A stretch of DNA of 64,000 nt, from the NCBI RefSeq assembly GCF_000758725.1, contig NZ_CP009428.1, positions 4,154,001-4,218,000 on the forward strand, given 5' to 3'. Positions 28,162 through 37,151 of this stretch are shown here, piece by piece. The translations under genes were made by a program, and so were the position numbers. Positions within the stretch are counted from its first letter, which is position 1. Every line of letters starts with the position of its first letter. Source of the DNA: Paenibacillus odorifer (GTDB lineage Bacteria > Bacillota > Bacilli > Paenibacillales > Paenibacillaceae). The notes under the pieces were generated by a model. It was not told the origin of the DNA, did not search any database, and worked only from the letters and a program-made list of their open reading frames with translations.

Positions 28162-28324
28162 TCTACTCCACCTGCTTTCTCTGTTTTACAGACTCCTCTT
28201 GATGATACTTTTTTGAATGAGTATAATCAACTTCAGAGATTACATCTCTAATTTTAAATATTTAATGAGTTACATAAGAAGCAGAGCATGCTTCGAACAA
28301 AAATCAAGGAGCGTGAACAGGGCT

Positions 28325-28666
28325 ATGATGATTCAAGTTACACCTCTCGCAGAAAGGAAGTTGAAGGAAAGGCTTGGAGATCAGCCAGGATTTTTCAAGC
28401 TCTTTTATGATACGGTAGGCTGCGGGTGTGACGGAATTAATGTGTTACTGATTGTTTCAGAAGTGGAGCAAGGCGATTCTAGGATAGAGACGAATTCTCT
28501 TCCCTTTATCGTAAGCCGGCAACAGGAAATCTTTTATGAAGACAAGATGCGACTCGATGCAGAGGAACGTTTCTCTTCCTATAAGCTGGTCAGTGATTCT
28601 CAGATTTATGGCAACAATATCATGGTAAGAGATATGCGCAACGTAAGTACAATTCAAGGATTTTAA
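28325..28666 (+). CDS. HesB/IscA-like (Fe-S_biosyn superfamily) protein
   Basis: Small protein of the iron-sulfur assembly scaffold fold, YqkB-like. The ATG at 28325 is preferred; upstream codons to 28217 are not family-like. The 113-residue product contains FFKLFYDTVGCGCDGINVLL, where the Cys-Gly-Cys cluster fits a single-copy metal site, but the C-terminal CGCG/C-x-C motif of true IscA is absent. It lies 14 bases before the carbonic anhydrase gene, so the two are probably co-transcribed. Confidence 0.75.
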   Translation: MMIQVTPLAERKLKERLGDQPGFFKLFYDTVGCGCDGINVLLIVSEVEQGDSRIETNSLPFIVSRQQEIFYEDKMRLDAEERFSSYKLVSDSQIYGNNIMVRDMRNVSTIQGF

Positions 28667-28680
28667 GGGAGGAAGCTAAT

Positions 28681-29241
28681 ATGAGCCACGTATCAGAAAT
28701 TATTAACTTTAATAAAAGTTTTGTAGAGAATAAGGACTATGAAGCTTATTTAACCAGTCGTTATCCTGACAAAAAAATGCTGATCATCACCTGTATGGAC
28801 ACTAGACTCGTTGAATTATTGCCGAAAGCCATGAATTTCAAAAACGGTGATGTCAAAATTATCAAAAATGCTGGTGCGGTTATTTCTCAGCCTTTCGGTA
28901 GTGTTATGCGTAGTGTAATGGTAGCTCTATATGAACTAGATGCTGAAGAAGTAATCGTGGTTGGACACTATGAATGCGGTATGGCCTCCCTCAATGCGGA
29001 CCATATGATCAATTCCATTAAAGAACGTGGCGTATCTGAAGAAGTGCTGTCTACACTGGAAAATTCCGGAATCAAACTTACAAAATGGCTGCGTGGGTTT
29101 GACAATGTCGAAGAAGGGGTAATTCAGACTGTGGACCTGATTAAACGTCATCCACTGCTTCCCCCTAATGTACCTATCCATGGCATGATCATCGATCCAG
29201 CAACCGGAGCGCTTGAGCTTGTCGCTGATGGGTATAAGTAA
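28681..29241 (+). CDS. beta-class carbonic anhydrase
   Basis: Zinc enzyme for CO2/bicarbonate exchange. The 186 residues have all metal and catalytic motifs: CMDTRLVELLP (zinc Cys, Asp-Arg pair), KNAGAVISQPFGSVMRSVMV, and VVGHYECGMAS (zinc His and Cys). RBS GGGAGG lies 8 bases upstream. A perfect terminator follows. Confidence 0.95.
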   Translation: MSHVSEIINFNKSFVENKDYEAYLTSRYPDKKMLIITCMDTRLVELLPKAMNFKNGDVKIIKNAGAVISQPFGSVMRSVMVALYELDAEEVIVVGHYECGMASLNADHMINSIKERGVSEEVLSTLENSGIKLTKWLRGFDNVEEGVIQTVDLIKRHPLLPPNVPIHGMIIDPATGALELVADGYK

Positions 29242-29268
29242 CGAATGACGACTCTCTAACTGCTGTTT

Positions 29269-29296
29269 GCGTGGATCCTGGATCCACGCTTTTTTT
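29269..29296 (+). terminator. terminator after carbonic anhydrase
   Basis: Perfect 9-bp stem GCGTGGATC (29269-29277) / GATCCACGC (29281-29289) with a CTG loop followed by seven T. Confidence 0.95.
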
Positions 29297-29406
29297 GTGC
29301 ATAAAAGTATAAATTATGATAAATAAAATTGAAACCTTGTGGGGCATGTCTGCGTATTACCGACCATACACAAAAATTCATGCTCACAGGAGGGTTTTCG
29401 TACTAA

Positions 29407-29847
29407 ATGAAACCAATGAAACGCGTAATGATGATTCTAATGGCCTTCACTCTATTTTTTGCAGTGGCTGCTCCAGACTTTGCCGATGCACGTCGAGGTG
29501 GCGGCGGTTTCAAATCCGGCACTCGCAGCTATTCAACAACTCCAAAAAAATCAACAACAACAAATAACATCAAAAAAAGTGACAGCACTAAAAGCTCCAC
29601 AGCAGGATCTGCTGCTAATACGAAACGTGGATTCTTCAGCGGCGGCAGCTTAATGAAGGGCATGATGATCGGTGGTTTGGCCGGATTATTATTCGGTGGA
29701 ATGTTTGGTGGAATGGGAGCTTTTGGTGACTTCTTAGGCTTTGCCGTTAATATGCTAGCTATCTATGTACTGGTTATGCTCGTGATGTCCTTCTTCCGTC
29801 GTAGAAAAGAACGTCGCCGCTTAGAAGAACAGAATGGTCGTTACTAA
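29407..29847 (+). CDS. membrane protein with Gly-rich hydrophobic core
   Basis: 146 residues of unknown function. The N-terminus MKPMKRVMMILMAFTLFFAV with AAPDFADARR looks like a signal peptide. A Gly/Ser/Thr/Lys-rich linker follows, then SLMKGMMIGGLAGLLFGGMF and GFAVNMLAIYVLVMLVMSFF (two membrane segments) and a basic tail RRRKERRRLEE. This resembles the N-terminal part of Tim44-like proteins without the Tim44 domain. The stop overlaps the next start (TAATG). Confidence 0.75.
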   Translation: MKPMKRVMMILMAFTLFFAVAAPDFADARRGGGGFKSGTRSYSTTPKKSTTTNNIKKSDSTKSSTAGSAANTKRGFFSGGSLMKGMMIGGLAGLLFGGMFGGMGAFGDFLGFAVNMLAIYVLVMLVMSFFRRRKERRRLEEQNGRY

Positions 29848-30140
29848 TGTCTACAATCGTTCTAAGCATGGATGAGATCATCAATGCCCTCTGTCTGCAC
29901 ATGGCGGAACGAAAGGCTGTTCGCCCAGAGGATGTTCAGGTAGAACTGAGCTGGGAAGAAGATACCGGTTACTCTGCAGAGGTTTGGGTACAGGGCCGCA
30001 GTCAATTTCTAGTGGAGTCCAATATGATTGAAGCGATCCTGCGTTACATGCTCAGCGAATATGGTGTTCGCGCCTATCGTGAAGATGTAAGACTGGACCT
30101 GGATGAGGAAATCACAGCGATTGTAAATACAGGGAACTAA
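29847..30140 (+). CDS. DUF2653 (YxcD-like) protein
   Basis: 97 residues: MSTIVLSMDEIINALCLHMA, VELSWEEDTGYSAEVWVQGR, EAILRYMLSEYGVRAYREDV. This matches the small Bacillales YxcD family as I remember it; function unknown. The ATG shares its A with the TAA of the preceding membrane-protein gene, so the two are translationally coupled and likely act together. Confidence 0.75.
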   Translation: MSTIVLSMDEIINALCLHMAERKAVRPEDVQVELSWEEDTGYSAEVWVQGRSQFLVESNMIEAILRYMLSEYGVRAYREDVRLDLDEEITAIVNTGN

Positions 30141-30147
30141 TGATAGT

Positions 30148-30178
30148 AAAAGGGACAACCCAAGGGGTTGTCCTTTTT
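30148..30178. terminator. bidirectional terminator
   Basis: Stem AGGGACAACC (30151-30160) / GGTTGTCCTT (30166-30175). T-run on the plus strand, and TTTTACTATC on the minus strand. It lies between the converging DUF2653 and LD-carboxypeptidase genes. Confidence 0.85.
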
Positions 30179-30187
30179 GATATAACG

Positions 30188-31204
30188 CTATTCATAGAAA
30201 TATTGCTTTACCGTCCCTACTCCATCTGCCACTTCAATTTCTGCATAAGCTCCATTAATAAAAGTAACCTGCGGCGGGACATGACCACAATCGATATCAT
30301 AAACGATCGGTACCTTAAGCTCTTCAGAAAGTTCAGCATAGATATCCTCGGCAGTATAGTTATCCACAGGCCGATTAGCTGGACTTCTGCCAAACATAAT
30401 CCCCGAACAATTCTCAAACCACCCTGCCAGCTTCATCTGCACTAAAGATCTGCGTAAATCCGCTGTGTTCAATTCACAATTTTCCAAATACCAAACTATA
30501 GGTTCGTCATGAATCATTTCTTGCTGAAAATGCTGGAGCTTTCCATAGGGCGTGCCGATTAAATGCCTAATTACATCTATACAACCACCCAACAGACGTC
30601 CTTTCATCGTTACAGCATCTGTAGTTAGAGACTTCCAATAGGTCTCCTCTGTCAAATGAAAAACGCATGGCGAAGGCACATCATGTTGCCATTCCCGCTG
30701 ATATTTAAGAGATGAATGCTGGACAATGGACTCACCCACTGGTGTCTCTAGAACCGCCTGCCAGAGGGCTGTAGTATCATCTGAATACTCTCCCCGTAAA
30801 TCAATGAGATTCGCTCCGTGGGCAGTAGCCAGACCGGTTGTCAGCGTGACCGCAAGCAGCAAGACGCTTATATCTGAATATCCCACGATCCATTTGTCCT
30901 GCAAAGCATCAAAATCAATATATTCCAGAGCTTCAATTAACAATTCCCCGCCCCAAGGCGGAATAAGGGCATCGATTCCGTCATCATTGATCATCTCATT
31001 AAACTCATGACCACGAACATTGGCTGGTGCAGATTTAGCCTTATCTTGCTTCCATGCCGTTTCGCCGATAATGACATTAAATCCTTGCGACTTCAACCGG
31101 CTGGAGGCCAGTGTAAGAAGTTCTGCATTTTGAATGCCTACTCCAGATGAAGGTGCTGTAACGCCTATCGTCGCATTTTTTTTCAAAAAAGGGTATCTAA
31201 TCAT
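30188..31204 (-). CDS. S66 family LD-carboxypeptidase / MccF-like peptidase
   Basis: Serine peptidase acting on murein tetrapeptides or peptide-nucleotide antibiotics. The ATG at 31204 follows GGGAGGTGGCAT; the frame continues upstream to 31351 but that part is not family-like. The 338 residues show GVTAPSSGVGIQNAELLTLA, IDALIPPWGGELLIEALEYI and the nucleophile elbow WIVGYSDISVLLLAVT, with Glu and His expected in the C-terminal half (YDIDCGHVPPQVTF). It may recycle cell wall or detoxify a microcin-like compound. Confidence 0.9.
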   Translation of the reverse strand: MIRYPFLKKNATIGVTAPSSGVGIQNAELLTLASSRLKSQGFNVIIGETAWKQDKAKSAPANVRGHEFNEMINDDGIDALIPPWGGELLIEALEYIDFDALQDKWIVGYSDISVLLLAVTLTTGLATAHGANLIDLRGEYSDDTTALWQAVLETPVGESIVQHSSLKYQREWQHDVPSPCVFHLTEETYWKSLTTDAVTMKGRLLGGCIDVIRHLIGTPYGKLQHFQQEMIHDEPIVWYLENCELNTADLRRSLVQMKLAGWFENCSGIMFGRSPANRPVDNYTAEDIYAELSEELKVPIVYDIDCGHVPPQVTFINGAYAEIEVADGVGTVKQYFYE

Positions 31205-31364
31205 ATGCCACCTCCCAGAGTTTGTACCCATTATATCCCTAAAGTGATAATGAGAACACCTCCTTCTAACACATACTTTACGCCTACAAAAAAAGGACCT
31301 GGCGGGATGCGTCAACGTATGACCACAAATCCTGCACATGTCCTTCTTCAATTAAACCCAAGCA

Positions 31365-31742
31365 CTAGATTAAAGAGATAGCAAGCAGTTCAAACAACAC
31401 AAGCGGTAAAATCACATTATTATTGTATGGGGGACCTGGATAAGGTCCTGGATATGGGCCAGGTCCCGGGCCCGGATGAGGATGATAAGGCTGATGAGGG
31501 TTGTAAAACCCGCGGGGCATTTGCCCATTAGCTGCAACATTCAGATACAAGTGTTTATTATCTACTCCGGCTATAACGCCTTCATGTACAAAGCCATCTA
31601 TTGTCTGTACGTTCACCTTATGGTTAAGGTATGGCTTGCAAGATTGATGTAGGGAATCACGGACACCGTGCAGGTGCCGGATCACAGCAGGATCGGCCTG
31701 ATAAATCACATTCTGTTGCTGCCCAGTGTTAAATGTCGACAT
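31365..31742 (-). CDS. Sm-like barrel protein with Pro/Gly/His linker and hydrophobic tail (paralog B)
   Basis: 125 residues, no named family. The core VQTIDGFVHEGVIAGVDNKH and tail ILPLVLFELLAISLI match the gene at 20822. Here a ~40-residue linker rich in Pro, Gly, His and Tyr (YHPHPGPGPGPYPGPYPGPP) is inserted between core and tail, which suggests a surface or spore-coat type protein. RBS and promoter were not resolved. Confidence 0.7.
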   Translation of the reverse strand: MSTFNTGQQQNVIYQADPAVIRHLHGVRDSLHQSCKPYLNHKVNVQTIDGFVHEGVIAGVDNKHLYLNVAANGQMPRGFYNPHQPYHPHPGPGPGPYPGPYPGPPYNNNVILPLVLFELLAISLI

Positions 31743-31822
31743 GGATGTTCTGACCTCCGTAAATGGATTTGCTCCATTCTATGCAGAAGCCTAGATTACG
31801 GTGCCTATTAAATGGGCTATTC

Positions 31823-32173
31823 TTAGAATGGCAGAGCGACCTTCTCAACCTTAACATTTACGGAAACTAGAGACAGTCCCATCATATTTTCAACAGCATT
31901 TCTTACATTTTGCTGTAGCATATAGCAGACCTCTTGAATCACACATCCGTAATTAACTATGACCTGAAGATCGATGGCAACATCCACTTCTTTTACTTCA
32001 ACGGACATTCCTTTTTTTACATTTTTACCGCTTAGACGTTTAGCCCAGTTGTCCGAGATACTGCTTCCTGACATGCCGGCAATACCCGGTGTGTCCAGAA
32101 CCACTTGCCCGACGATCGAAGTCACCACATCATCTGAAATATGAATTAGTCCTTGCTCCGTTCCTTCATTCAT
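31823..32173 (-). CDS. Asp23/Gls24 family envelope stress response protein
   Basis: 116 residues: GLIHISDDVVTSIVGQVVLD, TPGIAGMSG, GMSVEVKEVDVAIDLQVIVN and YGCVIQEVCYMLQQNVRNAV are the family hallmarks. Such proteins associate with the membrane through partners and respond to envelope stress. It lies 29 bases downstream of the AI-2E exporter gene. Confidence 0.93.
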   Translation of the reverse strand: MNEGTEQGLIHISDDVVTSIVGQVVLDTPGIAGMSGSSISDNWAKRLSGKNVKKGMSVEVKEVDVAIDLQVIVNYGCVIQEVCYMLQQNVRNAVENMMGLSLVSVNVKVEKVALPF

Positions 32174-32201
32174 AGAAATCCCTCCATAATGTTTTATTAC
32201 C

Positions 32202-33308
32202 TTAAGAGATATCAGGACTCTCCTCTACCTCTATCTCTACCCGGCGTTGCTTGACAAACAAATAATAGGCCTTGGTCAAGACGATTTTAACAATCATATA
32301 CAGCGGAATAATCAGCAATATCGCTATGATCCCGCCTAAATCACCGCCAACTAATACCAGGATAATCGTTGTCAGTGGATGAATATCGAGCTTTTTCCCA
32401 AAGATGTAGGGAGCGATTAAATTATCCTGTATCTGCTGCGCTACCAGAACAATGATGATGGACCAGACGGCTATAGACGGCGATTGAATGAATCCGATGA
32501 TGAAAATAGGGATACTAGACAGTATCGCACCAATAAAAGGCACGAAGTTCATCACAACTGCGATTACAGTCAACAGCAATGCATATTGCAGGCCGATAAT
32601 AAGGAAACCAATATACATCAGAACGCCTAAGGCTAAATTAACAAGCACCCGGCCCACGATAAAGCCACTAAGCGCACTGTCGATTTCAGTCATCATTGTA
32701 GTTCCTTCTTCACGATACTTCTTTGGGAAGAAACTTACAATCTTACGTCCGAATTTCCCACCTTCCTTAAGCATGTAGAATAACATAATCGGAAAGGTGA
32801 ATAAAATGATCGCAAAATTCGAAACAAAAGAGAACAGTCCTGAAACGTAATTCGTTAACAGCGTAAACCCTTTATTCAAATAATCCGTCAATGTGGAGGC
32901 TGGATTCGCATCAGCAGGGATCAACGCAGACAGAAATTCATTATCTTCTAGTTTCAAAAGCTGTTGATTCAAGGAGGCAATGAGATTCGGCATATTATCG
33001 ACGAAATTAACTAATTGTGTGCGAAGTGAAGGCCAAACACCGATAATAAAAGCAAACAGAAGCACTAAAATAACTACATATACGATGATAATCGCCAAAG
33101 AACGATTCAGCTTATATTTCTCCAAGGTATCGATCAGTGGCCGCAGCAGGTAATAAAAGAAACCCGCCAGCATTAAAGGCACTATAATGACACTGAACAA
33201 AGACAGGATCGGTGTGAATAAAAAATCTACGCGTGAGCCTAAAAATACAATGCCTAACACTAAAAGGATCGCTAGACAAACTCTGATGAAATTGTTCAGT
33301 TTAGCCAT
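32202..33308 (-). CDS. AI-2E family transporter (YdbI/TqsA-like)
   Basis: 368-residue membrane protein with about eight hydrophobic segments and a family-typical cytoplasmic insert (KEGGKFGRKIVSFFPKKYRE). Conserved C-terminal features include PFIGAILSSIPIFIIGFIQS and the VLVGGDLGGIIAILL helix. Members export AI-2, other small molecules or act as Na+/H+ antiporters, so the substrate cannot be told from sequence. It is 42 bases past the histidine kinase stop. Confidence 0.92.
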   Translation of the reverse strand: MAKLNNFIRVCLAILLVLGIVFLGSRVDFLFTPILSLFSVIIVPLMLAGFFYYLLRPLIDTLEKYKLNRSLAIIIVYVVILVLLFAFIIGVWPSLRTQLVNFVDNMPNLIASLNQQLLKLEDNEFLSALIPADANPASTLTDYLNKGFTLLTNYVSGLFSFVSNFAIILFTFPIMLFYMLKEGGKFGRKIVSFFPKKYREEGTTMMTEIDSALSGFIVGRVLVNLALGVLMYIGFLIIGLQYALLLTVIAVVMNFVPFIGAILSSIPIFIIGFIQSPSIAVWSIIIVLVAQQIQDNLIAPYIFGKKLDIHPLTTIILVLVGGDLGGIIAILLIIPLYMIVKIVLTKAYYLFVKQRRVEIEVEESPDIS

Positions 33309-33349
33309 AGTTTCTCTCCCGTCTTCTGATTTGGATGTCTTCCAGCTCG

Positions 33350-34768
33350 TTATTTCGGAATCCGGATGGTGAACACCGTAGGTTCCTTCTTTCGGCGACT
33401 GAGATGAAGCGTACCCCCCATTTTCTCTGTATTTTTCATAGCTATCGAGAGACCTAGCCCTGTTCCTCCCGAAGCTGTCCGCGCTTTATCTCCCCGAACA
33501 AACGGATCAAACATTGTGGACCACAGCTCTTCTGGAATACCCACTCCAGTATCAGCGATTTCAATCGTGACTTCTTTCTCCAAAGGGATCACCTCCACAC
33601 GCAAATGTGTACCTGGAGGATTATAGATCAGTGCATTGGAGATCAAATTATGAACCACACTCGAGAGCAGCTCCGCATCAAAGTTCAAGAACACATCCTC
33701 TTCGGGAACATTTAGATGCAAAACAAAGTTCTTTTGTTCAATCTCTCCGTAGGTATCTGCAATGATTTCACGAATAAATTCGCCCAGTTCTTGACGCTCC
33801 ATTCGTAGCAAGAAATCCGGTGAATCTATTTTTAACAGCTCCAGCATGTTCTGAATCAGCTTAGTAACTTGTGAGGATTTATTATAAATATAGCTTAAAT
33901 ATCTTTTTTGGCGTTCTTCATCCTCGCCTCTACCCTCTACAAGCGCCTGTGCAAAGCCCTGTATACTCGTTATCGGCGTCTTCAGATCATGGGACAGATC
34001 AACCATCATCCGTTTCTTACTTTCCTCTGCCTGGCGTTTTTCTTTGGTCGTCTTTTCAATTACGTCTGCCATATAATTAAAAGTCTCTCCAATTTGCGAA
34101 AATTCCTTCTCTGCATATAAAGCGATTCGAGTATCATAATTCCCCTGAATCATCTGCTTCAGCCCAAGCGTGATGATACGCAGTGGTTTCCTGATTCGCC
34201 GCGCCACCCAATAACTGTACACGATAATTAGCAAAAGAATCATTCCCACACCCAAAAAGACGTAGTATGAAAGCGAATGATTAAAGTAGGCCACGAAGGG
34301 ATCACTATTAATGGTGATGGTGATAGCTTCCCGCGGCAGCTTCAGCAGCAGCCACTCCGATTCGCTCTGAGCATTTAGCGTGGTCAACGAGTAAAAGTAA
34401 GCTTGATCTTCTCCATTTTCCAAACTTTTTAAAAGCTGGTTACTGGTATATTGGGTTACACCGTCTTTTTTTTCTCCAACAACCTTGGTGACCTTCATGT
34501 CTTGATCCAAGACCTCGATCCATCCCCCGCTACGCAGAAGACGTTTGGTTTCTATCCCATGCTCCAGATTATCTCGATAAGCACTAGCTTCCACCTTCAA
34601 ATCAGGATCAGCGATTTTATTTTTTTCAAAAATATGGGTCACATCAAGATTAATAAACAAATAATATACAATCACGAGAAAAAACAAAATACAGATAAAC
34701 AACAAAAAATCCAGCGTCAGCGATGATTGTAAAGGTCGTTGATCTCTATTGCTCCATAGGCGCTTCAA
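33350..34768 (-). CDS. sensor histidine kinase
   Basis: 472 residues. Transmembrane segments at ~19-40 and ~167-188 enclose an extracellular sensor of ~125 residues; a HAMP domain (~189-242) follows. The H-box RMMVDLSHDLKTPI has the phospho-accepting His260, and the ATPase shows the N box NLISNALIYNPPG, DTGVGIP and GTGLGLSIAMKN. The start is a TTG (34768) lying 23 bases inside the response-regulator gene, which signals coupled translation. The signal is unknown. Confidence 0.93.
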   Translation of the reverse strand: MKRLWSNRDQRPLQSSLTLDFLLFICILFFLVIVYYLFINLDVTHIFEKNKIADPDLKVEASAYRDNLEHGIETKRLLRSGGWIEVLDQDMKVTKVVGEKKDGVTQYTSNQLLKSLENGEDQAYFYSLTTLNAQSESEWLLLKLPREAITITINSDPFVAYFNHSLSYYVFLGVGMILLLIIVYSYWVARRIRKPLRIITLGLKQMIQGNYDTRIALYAEKEFSQIGETFNYMADVIEKTTKEKRQAEESKKRMMVDLSHDLKTPITSIQGFAQALVEGRGEDEERQKRYLSYIYNKSSQVTKLIQNMLELLKIDSPDFLLRMERQELGEFIREIIADTYGEIEQKNFVLHLNVPEEDVFLNFDAELLSSVVHNLISNALIYNPPGTHLRVEVIPLEKEVTIEIADTGVGIPEELWSTMFDPFVRGDKARTASGGTGLGLSIAMKNTEKMGGTLHLSRRKKEPTVFTIRIPK

Positions 34769-35450
34769 TTTTGTATCCCAGCCCTCTAATAGTCTTTAAA
34801 TATACTGGCTTTTTGGAGTCTTCCTCAATTTTTTCCCGGATATTGCTGATATGTACCATGATACTATTATCTTCGTACACATAGAAATCTTCCCACACGG
34901 CCTCATATATTTTTTTGCGTGTAAATACTCGTCCAGGCTGCTTCATCATTAGTTCCAAAATTTTGTACTCGGTAGAAGTAAGCACCACAGGTTCACCAGA
35001 ACGATAGAGCAGACACTGGCTTTGATCCAGCATTAATTCACCTAATACAATCTGTTCAGCTTCTTTTTCCTCAACGACTTGCGCATCGAAATGATGTACA
35101 CGCCGCAGCAGTGCTCCAACACGGGCTACTATTTCTAATGGATTAAACGGTTTGGAAATATAATCGTCGGCTCCTAGTTCAAGACCCAGAATCTTGTCAT
35201 GATGTTCGCTTTTGGCGGATAAAAATAACACTGGAAAATGATGCACCTCGCGGATCTTTTTCAATAATTGCAGTCCATCCAGACCCGGCATCATAATATC
35301 TAGTATTGCCAAATCAACCTTATGGTTCTGCACCTGCGTTAAGGCTTCAGTCCCACTGTTCGCTTCCAAAATGTTGTACTCTTTCTCTAAATATAATCTT
35401 AGCAATTCCACAATTTCTGCTTCATCATCAGCGATCAATATTGTATACAT
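34746..35450 (-). CDS. OmpR/PhoB family response regulator
   Basis: 234 residues: receiver domain with the acidic pair in IADDEAEIVEL, phospho-Asp51 in LAILDIMMPGLDG and the Lys of ISKPFNP, then a winged helix (LTSTEYKILELMMKQPGRVF; VHISNIREKIEED; LKTIRGLGYKIE). It precedes and overlaps the kinase gene. Downstream exporter and Asp23 genes could be targets by position only. Confidence 0.95.
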   Translation of the reverse strand: MYTILIADDEAEIVELLRLYLEKEYNILEANSGTEALTQVQNHKVDLAILDIMMPGLDGLQLLKKIREVHHFPVLFLSAKSEHHDKILGLELGADDYISKPFNPLEIVARVGALLRRVHHFDAQVVEEKEAEQIVLGELMLDQSQCLLYRSGEPVVLTSTEYKILELMMKQPGRVFTRKKIYEAVWEDFYVYEDNSIMVHISNIREKIEEDSKKPVYLKTIRGLGYKIEAPMEQ

Positions 35451-35540
35451 GATAATCCCCCCATCTAACTATATTCTGTGATTATTAACAGAGCCTAAAT
35501 ACAATCTAAAGAATAGCTAAATTATCACATAGGAATAAAA

Positions 35541-35576
35541 TAAAAATCGCACACGGGAAACCGTCCCATGTACGAT
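35541..35576 (-). terminator. terminator after degV
   Basis: A 13-bp stem ATCGCACACGGGA (35546-35558) / TCCCATGTACGAT (35564-35576), all positions paired if G-T is allowed. On the minus strand TTTTATTTTATT follows. Confidence 0.88.
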
Positions 35577-35608
35577 CGTAATTTGTCTGGATTGTGAGGA
35601 TCACTACT

Positions 35609-36448
35609 TTAAAAAGCTACGCCAATTCCGCCTTCCCCAGCATAGGTTCCCATTACCGGACCCATGCTTGAGAGTAAGACTTCTTTGAAGGGATGCTTTT
35701 GTAAAATGCGTTCTTTAATCTCGAGTGCCAGCTTCTCACAATTACTGTGTACAATAGCGATAACCGCTTTCTCGTAATCATGCTGCTTCTCATCCAAATG
35801 CGCAAGCAGACGATTCAGTGCTTTTGGAAGACCCCGGGTCTTCTCCACTACTTCTACAGTACCTTCTTCGCTGATTTTGAGCAGCAACTTTATATTGAGT
35901 ACAGACGCTACGGCTCCCGAGAGCCGACTAAGACGTCCGCCTTTCATTACATTCTCCAGAGTGTCCAGCGTAAAATAAGCGTTAACTTCCTCTATCTGCT
36001 GAAGTACCTTTTCCTTGAGCTCTTGCAAGCTTGAACAAGTTAAGGACCACTGCGCCGCCAGGCCGACAATCAATGACAGCCCGCCTGAGAAGTTTTTGGA
36101 ATCTATAACCTCTATTGCATTGGTATGTCCTTCATCCTTATACATTTCCATAGCAATCATAGCCGTCTGATAAGTGCTACTAATATTAGAGGACATACAA
36201 ATGACCATAATGTCAGTTCCCTCCTCCACTTGCTTGAACTTCTCAAGGAATTCGTTGGGACTTGGACTAGCTGTGGTAGGCAGCTCCTTGGATTCGCGCA
36301 TTTGAGCATAAAAGCTTTTCGTGTCCGTATCTGCCGGCATTAACTCATGCCCAAAATGAACCGGTAGGTGGATCACGGAAACATTATACTTCTCCATGTA
36401 GTCAAGGGGCAGGTCTGAACCGCTGTCTGTTATGATCTTGATTGCCAT
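35609..36448 (-). CDS. DegV family fatty-acid-binding protein
   Basis: 279 residues, FakB-like. It starts MAIKIITDSGSDLPLDYMEK and has the TTASPSPNEFLEKFKQ Thr/Ser loop and VIDSKNFSGGLSLIVGLAAQ, all typical. FakB proteins hold an acyl chain for phosphorylation by FakA. The ATG follows AAAGGAGAGTACTTATATT. It is a single-gene unit with a strong terminator. Confidence 0.93.
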   Translation of the reverse strand: MAIKIITDSGSDLPLDYMEKYNVSVIHLPVHFGHELMPADTDTKSFYAQMRESKELPTTASPSPNEFLEKFKQVEEGTDIMVICMSSNISSTYQTAMIAMEMYKDEGHTNAIEVIDSKNFSGGLSLIVGLAAQWSLTCSSLQELKEKVLQQIEEVNAYFTLDTLENVMKGGRLSRLSGAVASVLNIKLLLKISEEGTVEVVEKTRGLPKALNRLLAHLDEKQHDYEKAVIAIVHSNCEKLALEIKERILQKHPFKEVLLSSMGPVMGTYAGEGGIGVAF

Positions 36449-36618
36449 AATATAAGTACTCTCCTTTCAATATCAGTACTATTATAGCCACCATAAAATG
36501 AAATCTCCAGTAACCTTTATAACTTGAAAAATTCTTCGATCTGTGCTATGTCTTTCTTCCTTAACTTGTCCTTATATGATATGGTTTATGAATAAGCGTA
36601 TAGAAATGGAGTGTATGT

Positions 36619-36843
36619 ATGAGTAAGGGAAGAGTATGGAACAGAGGCAAACATGATGGTACAGGACTATCGAGAAAAAAAACCGTAGATCAAGAGGGTA
36701 CAGCTTCTACTGAAACTGAATCCACAGAACCTTCGAAGGAACCTTCCAATTCAAGAATTGATACTGTAAAACCGATGAATCGCACGAATTGGGTGACCAG
36801 ACCCACCCGAGTCATCAATAAAGATTCGAAAGACAAACGATAA
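36619..36843 (+). CDS. small hydrophilic hypothetical protein
   Basis: 74 residues, MSKGRVWNRGKHDGTGLSRK then a Glu/Thr/Ser-rich centre and a basic end NKDSKDKR. GGAG sits 8 bases before the ATG. Composition suggests a disordered nucleic-acid- or spore-associated protein. No family is recognised. Confidence 0.55.
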   Translation: MSKGRVWNRGKHDGTGLSRKKTVDQEGTASTETESTEPSKEPSNSRIDTVKPMNRTNWVTRPTRVINKDSKDKR

Positions 36844-36864
36844 TTCATACATTCTGAGATTTGA

Positions 36865-37046
36865 GGACCCAGATAACGTTATTGGCAAATTCCCAGCCTT
36901 CTGAGCAGAGTTTCGGACTCCAGAGCCGTTATTCCGTTGAAAGAGATTCATATATGGTGTTTTTCGTGCCATTAGTGACTATGCGGTCCGTTAGCATCCC
37001 AAATCTGGAATAAAACTGCGTTTAGAGTCATCTGTGTCCGATAGTT
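36865..37046 (+). repeat. 182-bp intergenic repeat, copy 2
   Basis: Aligns without gaps to the reverse complement of 9598-9779 (131 of 182 positions by hand). It fills most of the 308-base gap between the 74-residue gene and the terminator of the PHP gene. A short frame at 36751-36972 on the minus strand crosses it but has no coding character. Confidence 0.85.
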
Positions 37047-37086
37047 ATCTTTGTACATGCAAAAGTAATGAAATCCAGCGAACAAC

Positions 37087-37142
37087 AAAAAGGGTTGTCC
37101 CAGTAGCCATTTCATCATTTCATGGCTTATGGAACAACCCTC
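37087..37142 (-). terminator. terminator after the PHP-domain gene
   Basis: AGGGTTGTCC (37091-37100) pairs with GGAACAACCC (37131-37140), with the inner arms AGCCAT/ATGGCT forming an extended stem. On the minus strand TTTTTGTTGTT follows. Confidence 0.85.
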
Positions 37143-37151
37143 TTCTACTTT

